DNA from: Bin34 sp965219935
GTDB taxonomy: Bacteria; Chloroflexota; Anaerolineae; Caldilineales; Caldilineaceae
Direction of reading: 5' to 3'
NCBI GenBank assembly: GCA_965219935.1
Contig: CBDCOU010000003.1
Span: forward strand, 1,674,001 to 1,738,000
DNA: 64,000 nt
The notes under the pieces were generated by a model. The model was given only the letters and a program-made list of their open reading frames with translations. It did not search any database and had not been told where the DNA came from. How positions within the stretch are numbered: the stretch's first letter is position 1; each line of letters begins with the position of its first letter. Below are positions 56,764 to 64,000 of the stretch, one piece after another. The position numbers were made by a program, and so were the translations under genes.

Positions 56764-58482
56764 GTGATTCACAGGGAGATGGAGCCAATCCTAACGTCAC
56801 TGTTCAGCCAGTACCCCTTCGTGACAGTGACCGGCCCGCGGCAGGCGGGCAAGACCACCTTGTGCCGAACCGCGTTCCCCGAATTGCCATACGCCAACCT
56901 GGAAGCCTACGACCAACGGGAGTTTGCGCGCGATGATCCCAGGGGATTCCTGGCCCAGTTTGACCAAGAAGCAGTCATCGATGAGATTCAGCGCGTCCCC
57001 GAGCTGCTGTCCTATTTGCAGGTGTTGGGCGATGAACGAGGAACGAACAGCCAGTTTGTGTTGACAGGCAGCGAAAATCTCGCCCTGTCCAAGGGAATCG
57101 GCCAGTCGTTGGCCGGCAGGACGGCCGTCCTGCACCTGCTTCCCTGTTCGCTGTCGGAACGGCGCCAGGTGCAGCCGGAGGCCAACGTCGATGAGATTCT
57201 GTTCTCGGGCTTCTATCCACGAATCCTGGATCAAGATCTGGATCCAACCAGGGCACTGGGCGATTATTTCGCGACCTATGTTGAACGAGATGTCCGCAGA
57301 CAGGGGGGTGTGCGGAACCTGTCGGGATTTGAGACCTTCACAAGCTTGGCGGCCGGAAGGATTGGCCAAACACTCAATCTCTCCAAACTGGGCGCGGATG
57401 CCGGAGTCTCCCACACGACCGCCAGTGCATGGTTGTCCGTCCTTGAGGCGAGCTACATCGCCTTCAGGTTGCGTCCGCACTCAGCCAACACCAGAAAACG
57501 TCTGACCAAGTCACCGAAGCTCTACTTTCACGATGTGGGACTGGCCTCTTTCTTGCTGGGAATCAACGAACCCGGGCAGATTGCAACCCATCCGCTCAAG
57601 GGGGCGTTGTTCGAGAACGCGGCCGTAATTGAGATTCTCAAACACCATCACAATCGAGGCATTCGCCCCAACTTGGCGTTCTACCGTGACTCGCAGGGCC
57701 TGGAGTGTGACTTGCTTTGGCGATCAGGCAACCAGAGCCATGCCTTTGAAATGAAATCGGGCACCACCGTCAGTTCCTCCTACTTCAAGGCCATCAACAA
57801 GGTGGCCAATGTGCTGCCTGCTGTAGCCACCAAAATCATTGTCCACGGCGGTAGGAAACGGCACACCCAATCCGGTTGCGAGGTGGTTCCCTTGCTGCAG
57901 CTGGATGAGGCACTGGACGAATTGACGGTGGGTTCTCTCCACAGATCACTTGACCGGGTCGGTACCGCGGCTACATCGCTCGCCGACAAAGGACGCGATC
58001 CGCTGGACGACGTGTTCCACAGCTTGGTGCAGCCAGTTCTCTACTCGCTTGGCGATGCATTGCAGCCATGGGAACGACTCGTGTTCGGGAAGATCCAGCA
58101 GGTGGACTTGATTGTGCGAGGCTCATCCAGGATCGAATGGGAAGGTGTGTTGAACCCCTCCAACTGGGCACAGACCAAATCCCGGTTCCTGACACCAAAC
58201 CTCGAACTTCAGGACGAGGCTCTGGTTCTGGGCCGAACAACCAAGTTTGTGTCGTTCAGGGAAGAGGGAGACGAGCGCTTCTCCATCGAGTTGAAACTCA
58301 CCTGGCACCTTGAAGCCCACCAAGCAGTCCAGACGGGATGGATTGACGATTCGCTAATCGAGGGATTTGGGGCCACTTTTGCCTATAGCGATCTGAACCG
58401 GACCAAGGACATCATCCCCGCGGCTGTCACAGCCGTGGTGAACGTGTTCGCCCACCGCGTCAACGAGCATCTCCGGGCGTGA
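56764..58482 (+). CDS. AAA_14/DUF4143 ATPase with an extra C-terminal domain
   Basis: 572 residues from GTG 56764 (AGAGG 9 bp upstream; earlier GTGs lie upstream of the transcription start implied by the -10 box). AAA_14 domain: VTVTGPRQAGKTTLCRTAFP (Walker A, about 24-32), EAVIDEIQRVPELLSYLQ (Walker B), FVLTGSENLALSKGIGQSLA. DUF4143 domain (about 190-350): YFATYVERDVRRQGGVRNLS, SKLGADAGVSHTTASAWLSV, LYFHDVGLASFLLG and KGALFENAAVIEILK, plus FYRDSQGLECDLLW with a nuclease-like E/D pair. The usual protein ends near 400; here about 155 more residues follow (SLVQPVLYSLGDALQPWERL to VNEHLRA) with no known family. The role of DUF4143 ATPases is unsettled. Confidence 0.82.
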   Translation: MIHREMEPILTSLFSQYPFVTVTGPRQAGKTTLCRTAFPELPYANLEAYDQREFARDDPRGFLAQFDQEAVIDEIQRVPELLSYLQVLGDERGTNSQFVLTGSENLALSKGIGQSLAGRTAVLHLLPCSLSERRQVQPEANVDEILFSGFYPRILDQDLDPTRALGDYFATYVERDVRRQGGVRNLSGFETFTSLAAGRIGQTLNLSKLGADAGVSHTTASAWLSVLEASYIAFRLRPHSANTRKRLTKSPKLYFHDVGLASFLLGINEPGQIATHPLKGALFENAAVIEILKHHHNRGIRPNLAFYRDSQGLECDLLWRSGNQSHAFEMKSGTTVSSSYFKAINKVANVLPAVATKIIVHGGRKRHTQSGCEVVPLLQLDEALDELTVGSLHRSLDRVGTAATSLADKGRDPLDDVFHSLVQPVLYSLGDALQPWERLVFGKIQQVDLIVRGSSRIEWEGVLNPSNWAQTKSRFLTPNLELQDEALVLGRTTKFVSFREEGDERFSIELKLTWHLEAHQAVQTGWIDDSLIEGFGATFAYSDLNRTKDIIPAAVTAVVNVFAHRVNEHLRA

Positions 58483-58839
58483 TGAACTTCCCCTCAACCA
58501 GTCCGCAGTCCACGGCAGCAACATTTTCAGCTTCGAAGCGAGGACATGGTTGTTGGTTGCGAACCCAAGAGACCGTCCAGCAACAAGCAGTGAGCCCCGT
58601 TCAACATGAAGGTTCCACCTTACATATTGGCAATTCAGGATTTTCGCTTGTGTATCGAACCCCGCAGCGTATTCGATGATTCATGCCTCACCGGTGAGTG
58701 AATCCCCATTGTCCCGGCGTGGCTCCCTGTCAATACCCGGGAACTCGCATCCATCCGGACACGGCCCGTGTCGGACACACGGGGGAACGAGGTGGCACGC
58801 AAGTACCTGTACATCGGCCAGCCGCGTGCCAGTGGAACA
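58483..58839. other. Intergenic region, nothing recognised
   Basis: About 355 bp between the convergent ATPase and solute-binding genes. Short frames only; no hairpin with a U-run found by eye. Confidence 0.4.
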
Positions 58840-59877
58840 CTATTCGGCCTTGGCCGCATTCCACTGGTCAGCCCGTTGCTGGAAAATCCCCGGATCTTCC
58901 CGCCACTCCGCATAACCGACATTCCGTTCGTCCGTCAGCCAGTCAAGCCTTTCATTGATGCATGCCACCAAGTTCGCATTTTCCGCCGGCAGGGTAAAGC
59001 CACCGTATTCAACCTGACTGTCAAGGGCTGTGACCGTATAGTCAGGTCCAAGCGTGTGAGCCGCATCACGGTTGCCGATCTCCCCTCGGGCCACGGCGTC
59101 CACTTGCCCAGTGCGCAGCGCATCGAAAAGGTCCACCTCTCCCTGCTCGTCGCCCAAATAGACAACCTGCGGCATGTCGTCGCCAGGTGGATACAGACGT
59201 GTGCGGCCCTCAAGGGTGGATGAGGTACCAGCAGCGGTAATAGCAAAATCCGTGCTGCCATCCGACACCACTGTGCCCTGTGGCGTGTCGATGCGCGTGT
59301 CCGCGACCAATACGCCCTCTTCATTGGCCAGGCCCACCAGCTGCAGCAACCGGGCTTCTCCAGTCGTTCCCGCCAGCACTCCCACACGCACATCGCTGGT
59401 CAAGAGTTCGTGGCTTGCCAAACGGTCAGCGTCCGGCGTCCGCACCAACAGGGACTGCCGAAAGACGATATGCCCGGAGGTAAAGGCCACCACTTTTTCG
59501 CCGTCGGCGTTGCGGGTGCGGGAATCAAGAATGGTGATGCCGCCCCCGACCATATCGAATTGCGGTTGTGCGGACTGCAGCCAGATCCCATCCCAGGCCG
59601 CGATCCCGCTCCGGGCAAAGGACAGCCCCGTGTTCTCCATGGTTTCCAGGGCTGACAGCAGATCCGCCTCGTAGCCCCGGTGTGTGTTGAAATCAGCAGC
59701 TGCAGGGTCGCCACTGGCACTGTAGCTCACCGGTTCGAAGTAGGCATAGAAGCCCACGTTGAGAACCTTGTCGTCGTCCATGCAGGCTTGCGGCTGGAGG
59801 GATGACAGAGGAACAACTGCTGTGCAGGCGACAAGCATCCAGACCAACAGAGTCGGGACAAGCAGACGGAAAGGCAT
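58840..59877 (-). CDS. Amino-acid ABC transporter substrate-binding lipoprotein (family 3)
   Basis: 345 residues. Lipobox LVAC near residue 18. Family-3 signatures: VLNVGFYAYFEPVSYSASGD, RGYEADLLSALETMENTGLS, WDGIWLQSAQPQFDMVGGGI, a shortened ISSRxRT-like LDSRTRNADGEKVVAFTSGH, and VRVGVLAGTTGEARLLQLVG. It should bind a polar amino acid or a similar small molecule outside the membrane. Permease and ATPase genes are absent nearby, so it is an orphan or serves a receptor. Confidence 0.87.
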   Translation of the reverse strand: MPFRLLVPTLLVWMLVACTAVVPLSSLQPQACMDDDKVLNVGFYAYFEPVSYSASGDPAAADFNTHRGYEADLLSALETMENTGLSFARSGIAAWDGIWLQSAQPQFDMVGGGITILDSRTRNADGEKVVAFTSGHIVFRQSLLVRTPDADRLASHELLTSDVRVGVLAGTTGEARLLQLVGLANEEGVLVADTRIDTPQGTVVSDGSTDFAITAAGTSSTLEGRTRLYPPGDDMPQVVYLGDEQGEVDLFDALRTGQVDAVARGEIGNRDAAHTLGPDYTVTALDSQVEYGGFTLPAENANLVACINERLDWLTDERNVGYAEWREDPGIFQQRADQWNAAKAE

Positions 59878-60011
59878 GATCAGAGCACCATGTAAGGGGA
59901 CGAAGCATATGTTTGTCGATCGATTCTAATGCCGAGCATCAGACACGGATGCGACTTGCCCAAGCGGAGCCGTCGCTCGGGCGAGATTCGTTGCTTGCCG
60001 TAGTACGTGGC
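59878..60011. promoter_or_regulatory. Upstream region of the orphan binding-protein gene
   Basis: 134 bp, relatively AT-rich at 59905-59930 (CATATGTTTGTCGATCGATT), the only place for the minus-strand promoter of the lipoprotein gene. Exact boxes are not clear. Confidence 0.3.
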
Positions 60012-60290
60012 CTACGGATACCTGGGGTGGGCACTCTGATCCTGGTCGGATCGCGCTTGCGCCGCCGCTTCCTGTAGCAGGCAGGTTGCCGCCATCAATG
60101 TATCCAACAGCCTCCTGCTCCAGCTTTTGGTGCAGGAATCGTTGACGATGCCGCTCTCGCTGTCCATGCGGAAAAGGAGCCGATCAATGACCCATGCCAA
60201 CGGCATGCAGCCATTCACGCTGTAGTCGTGTGCCGTGGCCGGGATGCCGCTTTGGTGGAACCTTCAGACACACAGGAGAAGCCTGTTGGC
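60012..60290 (-). pseudogene. 3' fragment of a restriction-type (type III/ISP-like) helicase gene
   Basis: The minus strand reads RFHQSGIPATAHDYSVNG, CMPLAWVIDRLLFRMDSESG, IVND and then RRLLDTLMAA to a stop. This is the C-terminal signature of DEAD-type restriction helicases (GIPEEAYdYxVNGrSpLeWvIdRYqvktDkaSGIvNDPN). A TGA interrupts the frame just before RFHQSG, and nothing of the helicase core remains. Sequence from 60290 to 60559 is also without an intact gene. Confidence 0.6.
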
Positions 60291-60559
60291 AGACACCGAC
60301 AATCTTCGCCGAAACCCGGAATTTGGAACTCGGCACGGCCCGTTGCAGCAGGTGTTCAAAGGATCGGCCCATGCCAAACATGTCGATGGCACGCTCGCGG
60401 AGATTGGTCAAAGCTTCGTCACAGTGAGGCATGCGCTCGGTGGTCTCCAAGAGACGGTTAATTGGTCATCCATACCGAGATAAAGCTCGATCGCGAGACG
60501 GGTTTCCTGCAGTGCTACAACCCATGCACTCTTGCCTCTCACGCCTGTGAACCAAACCT

Positions 60560-61543
60560 TCAGAACTCTCCTTCCCGCACCTGGCCATCCTGCAGCTTGA
60601 TGATCTGTTCGGGCTGGACCGGCTCGTTGTCTTCCAATGCGCCCTCCCCCTTCTTGATCTTCAGGGCTGCGACACTGTCCAGGCCGGCCAGGCTTGCTGC
60701 TCCCGACAGGGCCGCCAAGTCACTGGCATAGTACTCGAACCAGGGCAGACCGGCCTCGGCATATTCCACGGCGGAAGGAGGTGCCGAAAGCGGATTGCTC
60801 CCCGTCACGGTCCGGTACTGGACACTGTTCAGAATGTGTACGAAGCAGCGGGAACTGACGGATGTATCCCATGCTTCAAGACCGTAGTCGTCCTCGTAGA
60901 TTTCCTGCCGCATAAGACCGCCCGGCGCCAATCCCATTTCGGGAGGCGCATATGCAGCCTCCGCCATCGGCGGTGCATACAACCGCCACCGTTTGGGGTC
61001 TTCAAACCGGGCCTTATAGACATCCGCCTTCATGGGGTAGGCCAGGAGCTGCAGACCGCCATGCCGCGCCTCTCCGGTCAACTGCTCCTCGGCGGAGTAG
61101 CCTTCGCCCAGGGGCATCGCCACGAACTGGCGGATCAGGTCCTGGTCGATACAGAACCCATCCAACCAAGGCTGGTCCGGTACCACCAGATAGTTCTGTG
61201 GATCAGGCACCAGTTCCGGTGTCCAGGCCTCGCCTGTCAAGGCGCACACCTTGCCGGCCGCGACCTTCAGGGCCATGGGATAGTGGCAATTGAAGTTGAT
61301 CCACATCGCTTCGGCCTGGTACATGGGCAGGAACACGCCGCCGTGCCGCATCCAGGCCGACGGCGCCGTGGCACCAAAGTCATCGACATGATGAAGCGGG
61401 AAGTGTCCCAAGCCAGGCGGTAGCGGATAGCTCCGGTTGTCGTCGGGAAGGCGCAGCGTGCGCATGAAGCTGATCGAACACCAGGCCTTCGCGTGTACCT
61501 CCGGAAACCGGAACTCAAGGCGGTCGTCTTGCAGAACAATCAT
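60560..61543 (-). CDS. Conserved protein of unknown function, downstream of XRE regulator
   Basis: 327 residues, no signal or membrane segment. Trp-, Pro- and acid-rich: WINFNCHYPMALKVAAGKVC, ALTGEAWTPEL, VVPDQPWLDGFCIDQDLIRQ, FVAMPLGEGYSAEEQLTG, GGLMRQEIYEDDYGLEAW. The pattern (YPxAxKVAAGKVxAxTGE ... PQxYxVxPxQPWLDG) recurs in hypothetical proteins of several phyla, but I know no function. It starts 37 bp after the XRE gene stop, so it is probably the regulated partner of that gene. Confidence 0.7.
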   Translation of the reverse strand: MIVLQDDRLEFRFPEVHAKAWCSISFMRTLRLPDDNRSYPLPPGLGHFPLHHVDDFGATAPSAWMRHGGVFLPMYQAEAMWINFNCHYPMALKVAAGKVCALTGEAWTPELVPDPQNYLVVPDQPWLDGFCIDQDLIRQFVAMPLGEGYSAEEQLTGEARHGGLQLLAYPMKADVYKARFEDPKRWRLYAPPMAEAAYAPPEMGLAPGGLMRQEIYEDDYGLEAWDTSVSSRCFVHILNSVQYRTVTGSNPLSAPPSAVEYAEAGLPWFEYYASDLAALSGAASLAGLDSVAALKIKKGEGALEDNEPVQPEQIIKLQDGQVREGEF

Positions 61544-61580
61544 GTGGTTCTTCTCCTTTCCTGAACCGTACGGTTCCGAA

Positions 61581-61931
61581 TCACCAATCCCCGTCGCGCA
61601 CCTCGCGCACGACGGTCAACAGTGCGTGGTCGGGGGCATCCTTCAGCTGGCGCAACAGGTCCGCAAAGAGTTTGGGACGTTGCAGGATGATGGCCTTGAG
61701 GTCGCTTGATACCTTTCCGGCCATGGCCAGGAGCAGATCGGGGTCCTCTTCCAAGTCGCGGGCCAACCGCCGGATGGTGCCTTCCGAGGGCGGAGGCACG
61801 ACATCCCGCTCGATCTTGCTTAGATAGGCGGGTTCCACCCCAATGCGCAGGGCAACCTGACGCAGGGAGTAGGTCCGATCCCGCTCCCGGTGCCGTTCTC
61901 TTACGTTCCGAATGTAGCTTCCCAGTGTCAT
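61581..61931 (-). CDS. XRE-family transcriptional regulator
   Basis: 116 residues. A helix-turn-helix of the Cro/CI type occupies 4-65: LGSYIRNVRERH, YSLRQVALRIGVEPAYLSKI, ERDVVPPPSEGTIRRLARDL. The C-terminal 45 residues (DLLLAMAGKVSSDLKAIILQ) resemble the dimerisation part of small phage-like or RsaL-like repressors. The ATG at 61931 directly abuts the 20-bp palindrome; the upstream open frame to 62321 is rejected. Likely autorepressor. Confidence 0.88.
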   Translation of the reverse strand: MTLGSYIRNVRERHRERDRTYSLRQVALRIGVEPAYLSKIERDVVPPPSEGTIRRLARDLEEDPDLLLAMAGKVSSDLKAIILQRPKLFADLLRQLKDAPDHALLTVVREVRDGDW

Positions 61932-61969
61932 GTGTACTACATAGTACACACTATGGCGTTGCAACGCAA
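61931..61969 (-). promoter_or_regulatory. Leaderless promoter with 20-bp palindromic operator of the XRE gene
   Basis: On the minus strand TTGCGT (61969-61964), 17 bp, TACTAT (61946-61941), with the start codon only nine bases further. The palindrome TGTGTACTACATAGTACACA spans 61931-61950, covering the -10 box and the first base of the ATG. The transcript would begin at or next to the start codon. Confidence 0.75.
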
Positions 61970-62400
61970 GTTTCGACCCACGGCAGTAGGAGCCACCACC
62001 CGGCACAACTTCCCGGCCGGGAACGCATCCAGGGGAACGCCCGCAGGTTCCGTACGCCGGACACTGGTCCTTGGCGACTGCGCTTGGAGACCTCGGTTGG
62101 TACAGGCCACCGGGTCGGACTGCACCGTCCATGATCAGCCTGACGGATCGCCTGGAACGCGATACGGGACCCCGAACATACCCACCGGGACCAACCGTCC
62201 GGGCACTGGCCGAACCCGGCCGAGCGTACCGCAAGTCGCAGGTACCCTTGGCACACGCACGGCACGACGAAGACCAGACGAAACCTTTGGCCTGCAGCTG
62301 ATGGCACACCGGGTCTTCCAACCAAAAATCTCGGACTCGCTTCTACAACCGTGAAACGGTTCCCACCGGAACACCAAGTTTCCGGCACCGTACGTATCAT
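61970..62400. other. Intergenic region, nothing recognised
   Basis: About 430 bp upstream of the XRE gene; GC-rich with overlapping short frames. No family resemblance. Confidence 0.35.
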
Positions 62401-62630
62401 GCGAAATGCTTGGCGACCTGGAACAACCCGGTCTGGCCCGCCCTGGTCATCTCCCATCTGGAGCTCCAGACGCTTGCCTTGGGGCCTTGGTCCTACCAGG
62501 TGGAAAACTTCACGCGCTACGGATTACCATGGCCGGCCTCCTGATAGGATCCATACCGTTGATCGTCCTGTCCTTCTTCACCAGTCGATGGTTTGTGGAG
62601 GGCCTGACCTCCGGTGCCATCAAGGTCCGA
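62401..62630 (+). pseudogene. 3' fragment of a MalG-type sugar ABC permease
   Basis: Frame 1 reads LATWNNPVWPALVISHLELQ, TLALGPWSYQVENFTRYG and ends at TGA; frame 2 from 62529 reads MAGLLIGSIPLIVLSFFTSR, WFVEGLTSGAIK. Together they are the C-terminus of a MalG-like permease (WNxFLWPLxV ... LMAGxxIxxxPxxxxFxxxQRYFVxGLTxGAxK). A frameshift near 62520-62530 and loss of the 5' part make it non-functional. Confidence 0.75.
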
Positions 62631-62686
62631 ACCCGGATCGTCCGGTCCGTTCCACTCATTCATCCGCGATTCCCCAAGGTACAACC

Positions 62687-63496
62687 ATGACCCAGGCAAT
62701 GGAACTGAAGAGCTTCGACACCCTCGAGGAGCGTGTCGCCAGCCTCGAACGCGACGGCTTCGCCTACTTCCCCGGCTATCTGACGGACGACGAAGTCCAG
62801 GCCCTGTGCCAAGCCATGGACGATACGGCGGCCATGTCGGAACATTTCGACCGGGACACCCGGGCGGGGGAAAACGGCGCCGTCTTCCGGGAGAAGGTCA
62901 TCAACAACGCCTTCAACCGCAACGCCCTGTTCTTCTCCTATCTGGACCGGCCGGGGATCATTGAACTGGAAGAGGCGGTCCACGGCGACGACTGCCATGT
63001 CATCGGCATGACCGGTTGGGTAACCGGTCCCGGCCGCCCGACGCAGACCCTGCATGTCGACTGGATGCCCGTCGAAGTTCCGGAGTACGTGCTGCAGGAT
63101 CCCAATGTGCGCATGCCGGTCTTCATCACGACCTGCCACTTCTACCTGAACGACATCTATCCGGAACTGGGACCCACCCAGTTCATTCCCGGCAGCCACC
63201 GGTCCGGCCGGCGTCCCGCCCAAGGAGAAACCACCTGGAACGGGCGCGGGATGCAGGACTGCATCGTCAAGGCCGGGGATGCGGTGGTGTTCCGCTGCGA
63301 GGTCTGGCACCGAGGCACGCCGAACAACAGCAACGAGACCCGATACCTGCTGCAGGTCCACTATGCCCAGCGCATGATCACGCAGAAGTTCCCGCCCTAC
63401 CTGAACCGGTTCCGGTTCAATCAGGAATTGCTGGATCAGGCATCGCCGCGGCAGCGGCGCCTGCTGGGAGACCACGTCAAGAGCAACTATGACTGA
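62687..63496 (+). CDS. Phytanoyl-CoA dioxygenase-family Fe(II)/2-oxoglutarate oxygenase
   Basis: 269 residues. The Fe(II) triad is visible: TLHVDWMPVEVPEYVL (His-x-Asp, about residue 122) and VVFRCEVWHRGTPNNSNETR (distal His and the 2-oxoglutarate Arg). FYLNDIYPELGPTQFIPGSH RS is typical of the family. The substrate is unknown; relatives act in secondary metabolism and in ectoine or phosphonate pathways. ATG 62687 follows AAGG; the longer frame to 62351 overlaps the permease fossil. Confidence 0.87.
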   Translation: MTQAMELKSFDTLEERVASLERDGFAYFPGYLTDDEVQALCQAMDDTAAMSEHFDRDTRAGENGAVFREKVINNAFNRNALFFSYLDRPGIIELEEAVHGDDCHVIGMTGWVTGPGRPTQTLHVDWMPVEVPEYVLQDPNVRMPVFITTCHFYLNDIYPELGPTQFIPGSHRSGRRPAQGETTWNGRGMQDCIVKAGDAVVFRCEVWHRGTPNNSNETRYLLQVHYAQRMITQKFPPYLNRFRFNQELLDQASPRQRRLLGDHVKSNYD

Positions 63497-63539
63497 TACC
63501 GGACAAACAATCGCGGGTCCGGGGCCGTAAAGTAGGGGG

Positions 63540-63553
63540 CTTATGACTATAAG
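63540..63553 (+). other. Small hairpin upstream of the TnpB-type gene, possible IS605 left end
   Basis: CTTAT-GACT-ATAAG, 5-bp stem and 4-nt loop, 118 bp before the transposon gene. IS200/IS605 ends carry such imperfect hairpins instead of inverted repeats. Assignment as the element's left end is inference. Confidence 0.35.
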
Positions 63554-63671
63554 TTGACAACGGGGCACAAGCCGCAGAGTGGAGTGACTGTGTGGTAAAG
63601 TAAGGCAACCCGTACACATATTCGACATGGCCCGCCTTCCCCCGGCGGCAACAGGCAACCAGACAATCCGG

Positions 63672-64000
63672 ATGGCCACCTCCCCAACCGCCACCCCGAC
63701 CACAGTCCGCAGCGAGCGGTACCGGGTGCGTTTTGACAGCCGTCGGCAGGCGGAATTGTGTGCCCAAACGGCGGGGGCCAACCGCTTCGTCTGGAATCTG
63801 TTCCTGGCCAACAACGACTGGCGCTACCGCGTGCGCCGCCAGGCCCGGGGCTACGGGCAGTGGACCGACTTCCCGGAAGAGCAAAGACCGCTGGCAGTGG
63901 ACCCCAGCATGACCTGGCAGTCCATGTACAAGCGGTTCGCGATGATCCGCAGCGGGCAGTACGACCGCGAGTTCCAGGCGTTCCTGGCCTCGCCCGAAGG
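63672..64000 (+). CDS. IS605 OrfB/TnpB-family protein, N-terminal part, cut by window edge
   Basis: The frame from ATG 63672 is open to the right edge (109 codons). SERYRVRFDSRRQAELCAQT followed by AGANRFVWNLFLANNDWRYR is the helix-turn-helix/first-strand signature of OrfB_IS605 proteins (GxxRFVWNxxL). The RuvC-like core and zinc ribbon would lie outside the window, so I cannot tell whether it is an active RNA-guided nuclease. No TnpA gene precedes it. Confidence 0.75.
   Translation, partial: MATSPTATPTTVRSERYRVRFDSRRQAELCAQTAGANRFVWNLFLANNDWRYRVRRQARGYGQWTDFPEEQRPLAVDPSMTWQSMYKRFAMIRSGQYDREFQAFLASPE

Noticed and set aside
57300..57480. DUF4143 gene considered as antitoxin or resistance ATPase
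   Set aside because: No partner gene is present and the family has no settled role, so no function is assigned.

Overview
This 64 kb window is a GC-rich (mostly 60-70 % by eye), densely packed bacterial chromosome segment. No rRNA, tRNA, CRISPR array or phage module is visible. The best guess is Chloroflexota (Anaerolineae/Caldilineales-like). The reasons are a mevalonate kinase, a methylmalonyl-CoA mutase large subunit placed beside dnaX-ybaB-recR, a GlgA/GlgB glycogen pair, Uma2-type nucleases with heptad repeats, and many decayed IS701/ISAs1 insertion sequences. The taxonomy is inference only.

Layout. 1-9.6 kb is mainly minus strand: a PLP enzyme of the D-threonine-aldolase type, an orphan OmpR-type regulator and a sugar-binding lipoprotein that runs off the left edge; then a plus-strand Glu/Leu dehydrogenase, an HNH nuclease, a LysM/YkuD wall protein whose catalytic motif is destroyed, and an ABC exporter. 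9.9-16.6 kb (plus) is a glycan block: a glycosidase-like protein of unknown function, GlgA, GlgB and NagA. 16.57-18.56 kb is a small transposon-like unit with IS701-type ends and a CTAA target duplication that carries one Ala/Pro-rich lipoprotein gene. 18.6-34 kb is mainly minus strand: mevalonate kinase; the operon dnaX-ybaB-recR-mcmA-mce; and the operon cmk-E1alpha-E1beta-nudix-hisD-hisC-hisB-ltaE.

34.1-36.6 kb is a second IS701-scarred patch around a Uma2 nuclease gene. 36.6-39 kb is secF/secD (minus). 39.2-50.7 kb (plus) is a 2'-O-methyltransferase, an FtsH whose HEXXH motif reads HHAGH, a small membrane protein, dCMP deaminase, the branched-chain amino-acid transporter livH-livM-livG-livF, a bactofilin, Tpx, PlsY and an aquaglyceroporin. 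50.6-54.9 kb looks like acquired or rearranged DNA: an ISAs1 transposase relic, a lower-GC formaldehyde-dehydrogenase-like gene, a beta-propeller gene, and a ghost of a second aquaglyceroporin just before glpK. 56.7-64 kb is accessory: an AAA/DUF4143 ATPase with a palindromic promoter and an extra C-terminal domain, an orphan amino-acid-binding lipoprotein, fossils of a restriction-type helicase and of a sugar permease, an XRE regulator with a 20-bp operator inside a leaderless promoter, a phytanoyl-CoA-dioxygenase-type enzyme, and the start of an IS605 OrfB/TnpB gene at the right edge.

The genes worth most attention are the two cargo genes bracketed by outward-facing IS701 3' ends, the two enzymes with lost catalytic residues (FtsH and YkuD), and the self-regulated-looking ATPase and XRE loci. 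All starts were chosen by eye from codon context, ribosome-binding sites and family alignment from memory; no database search was run.
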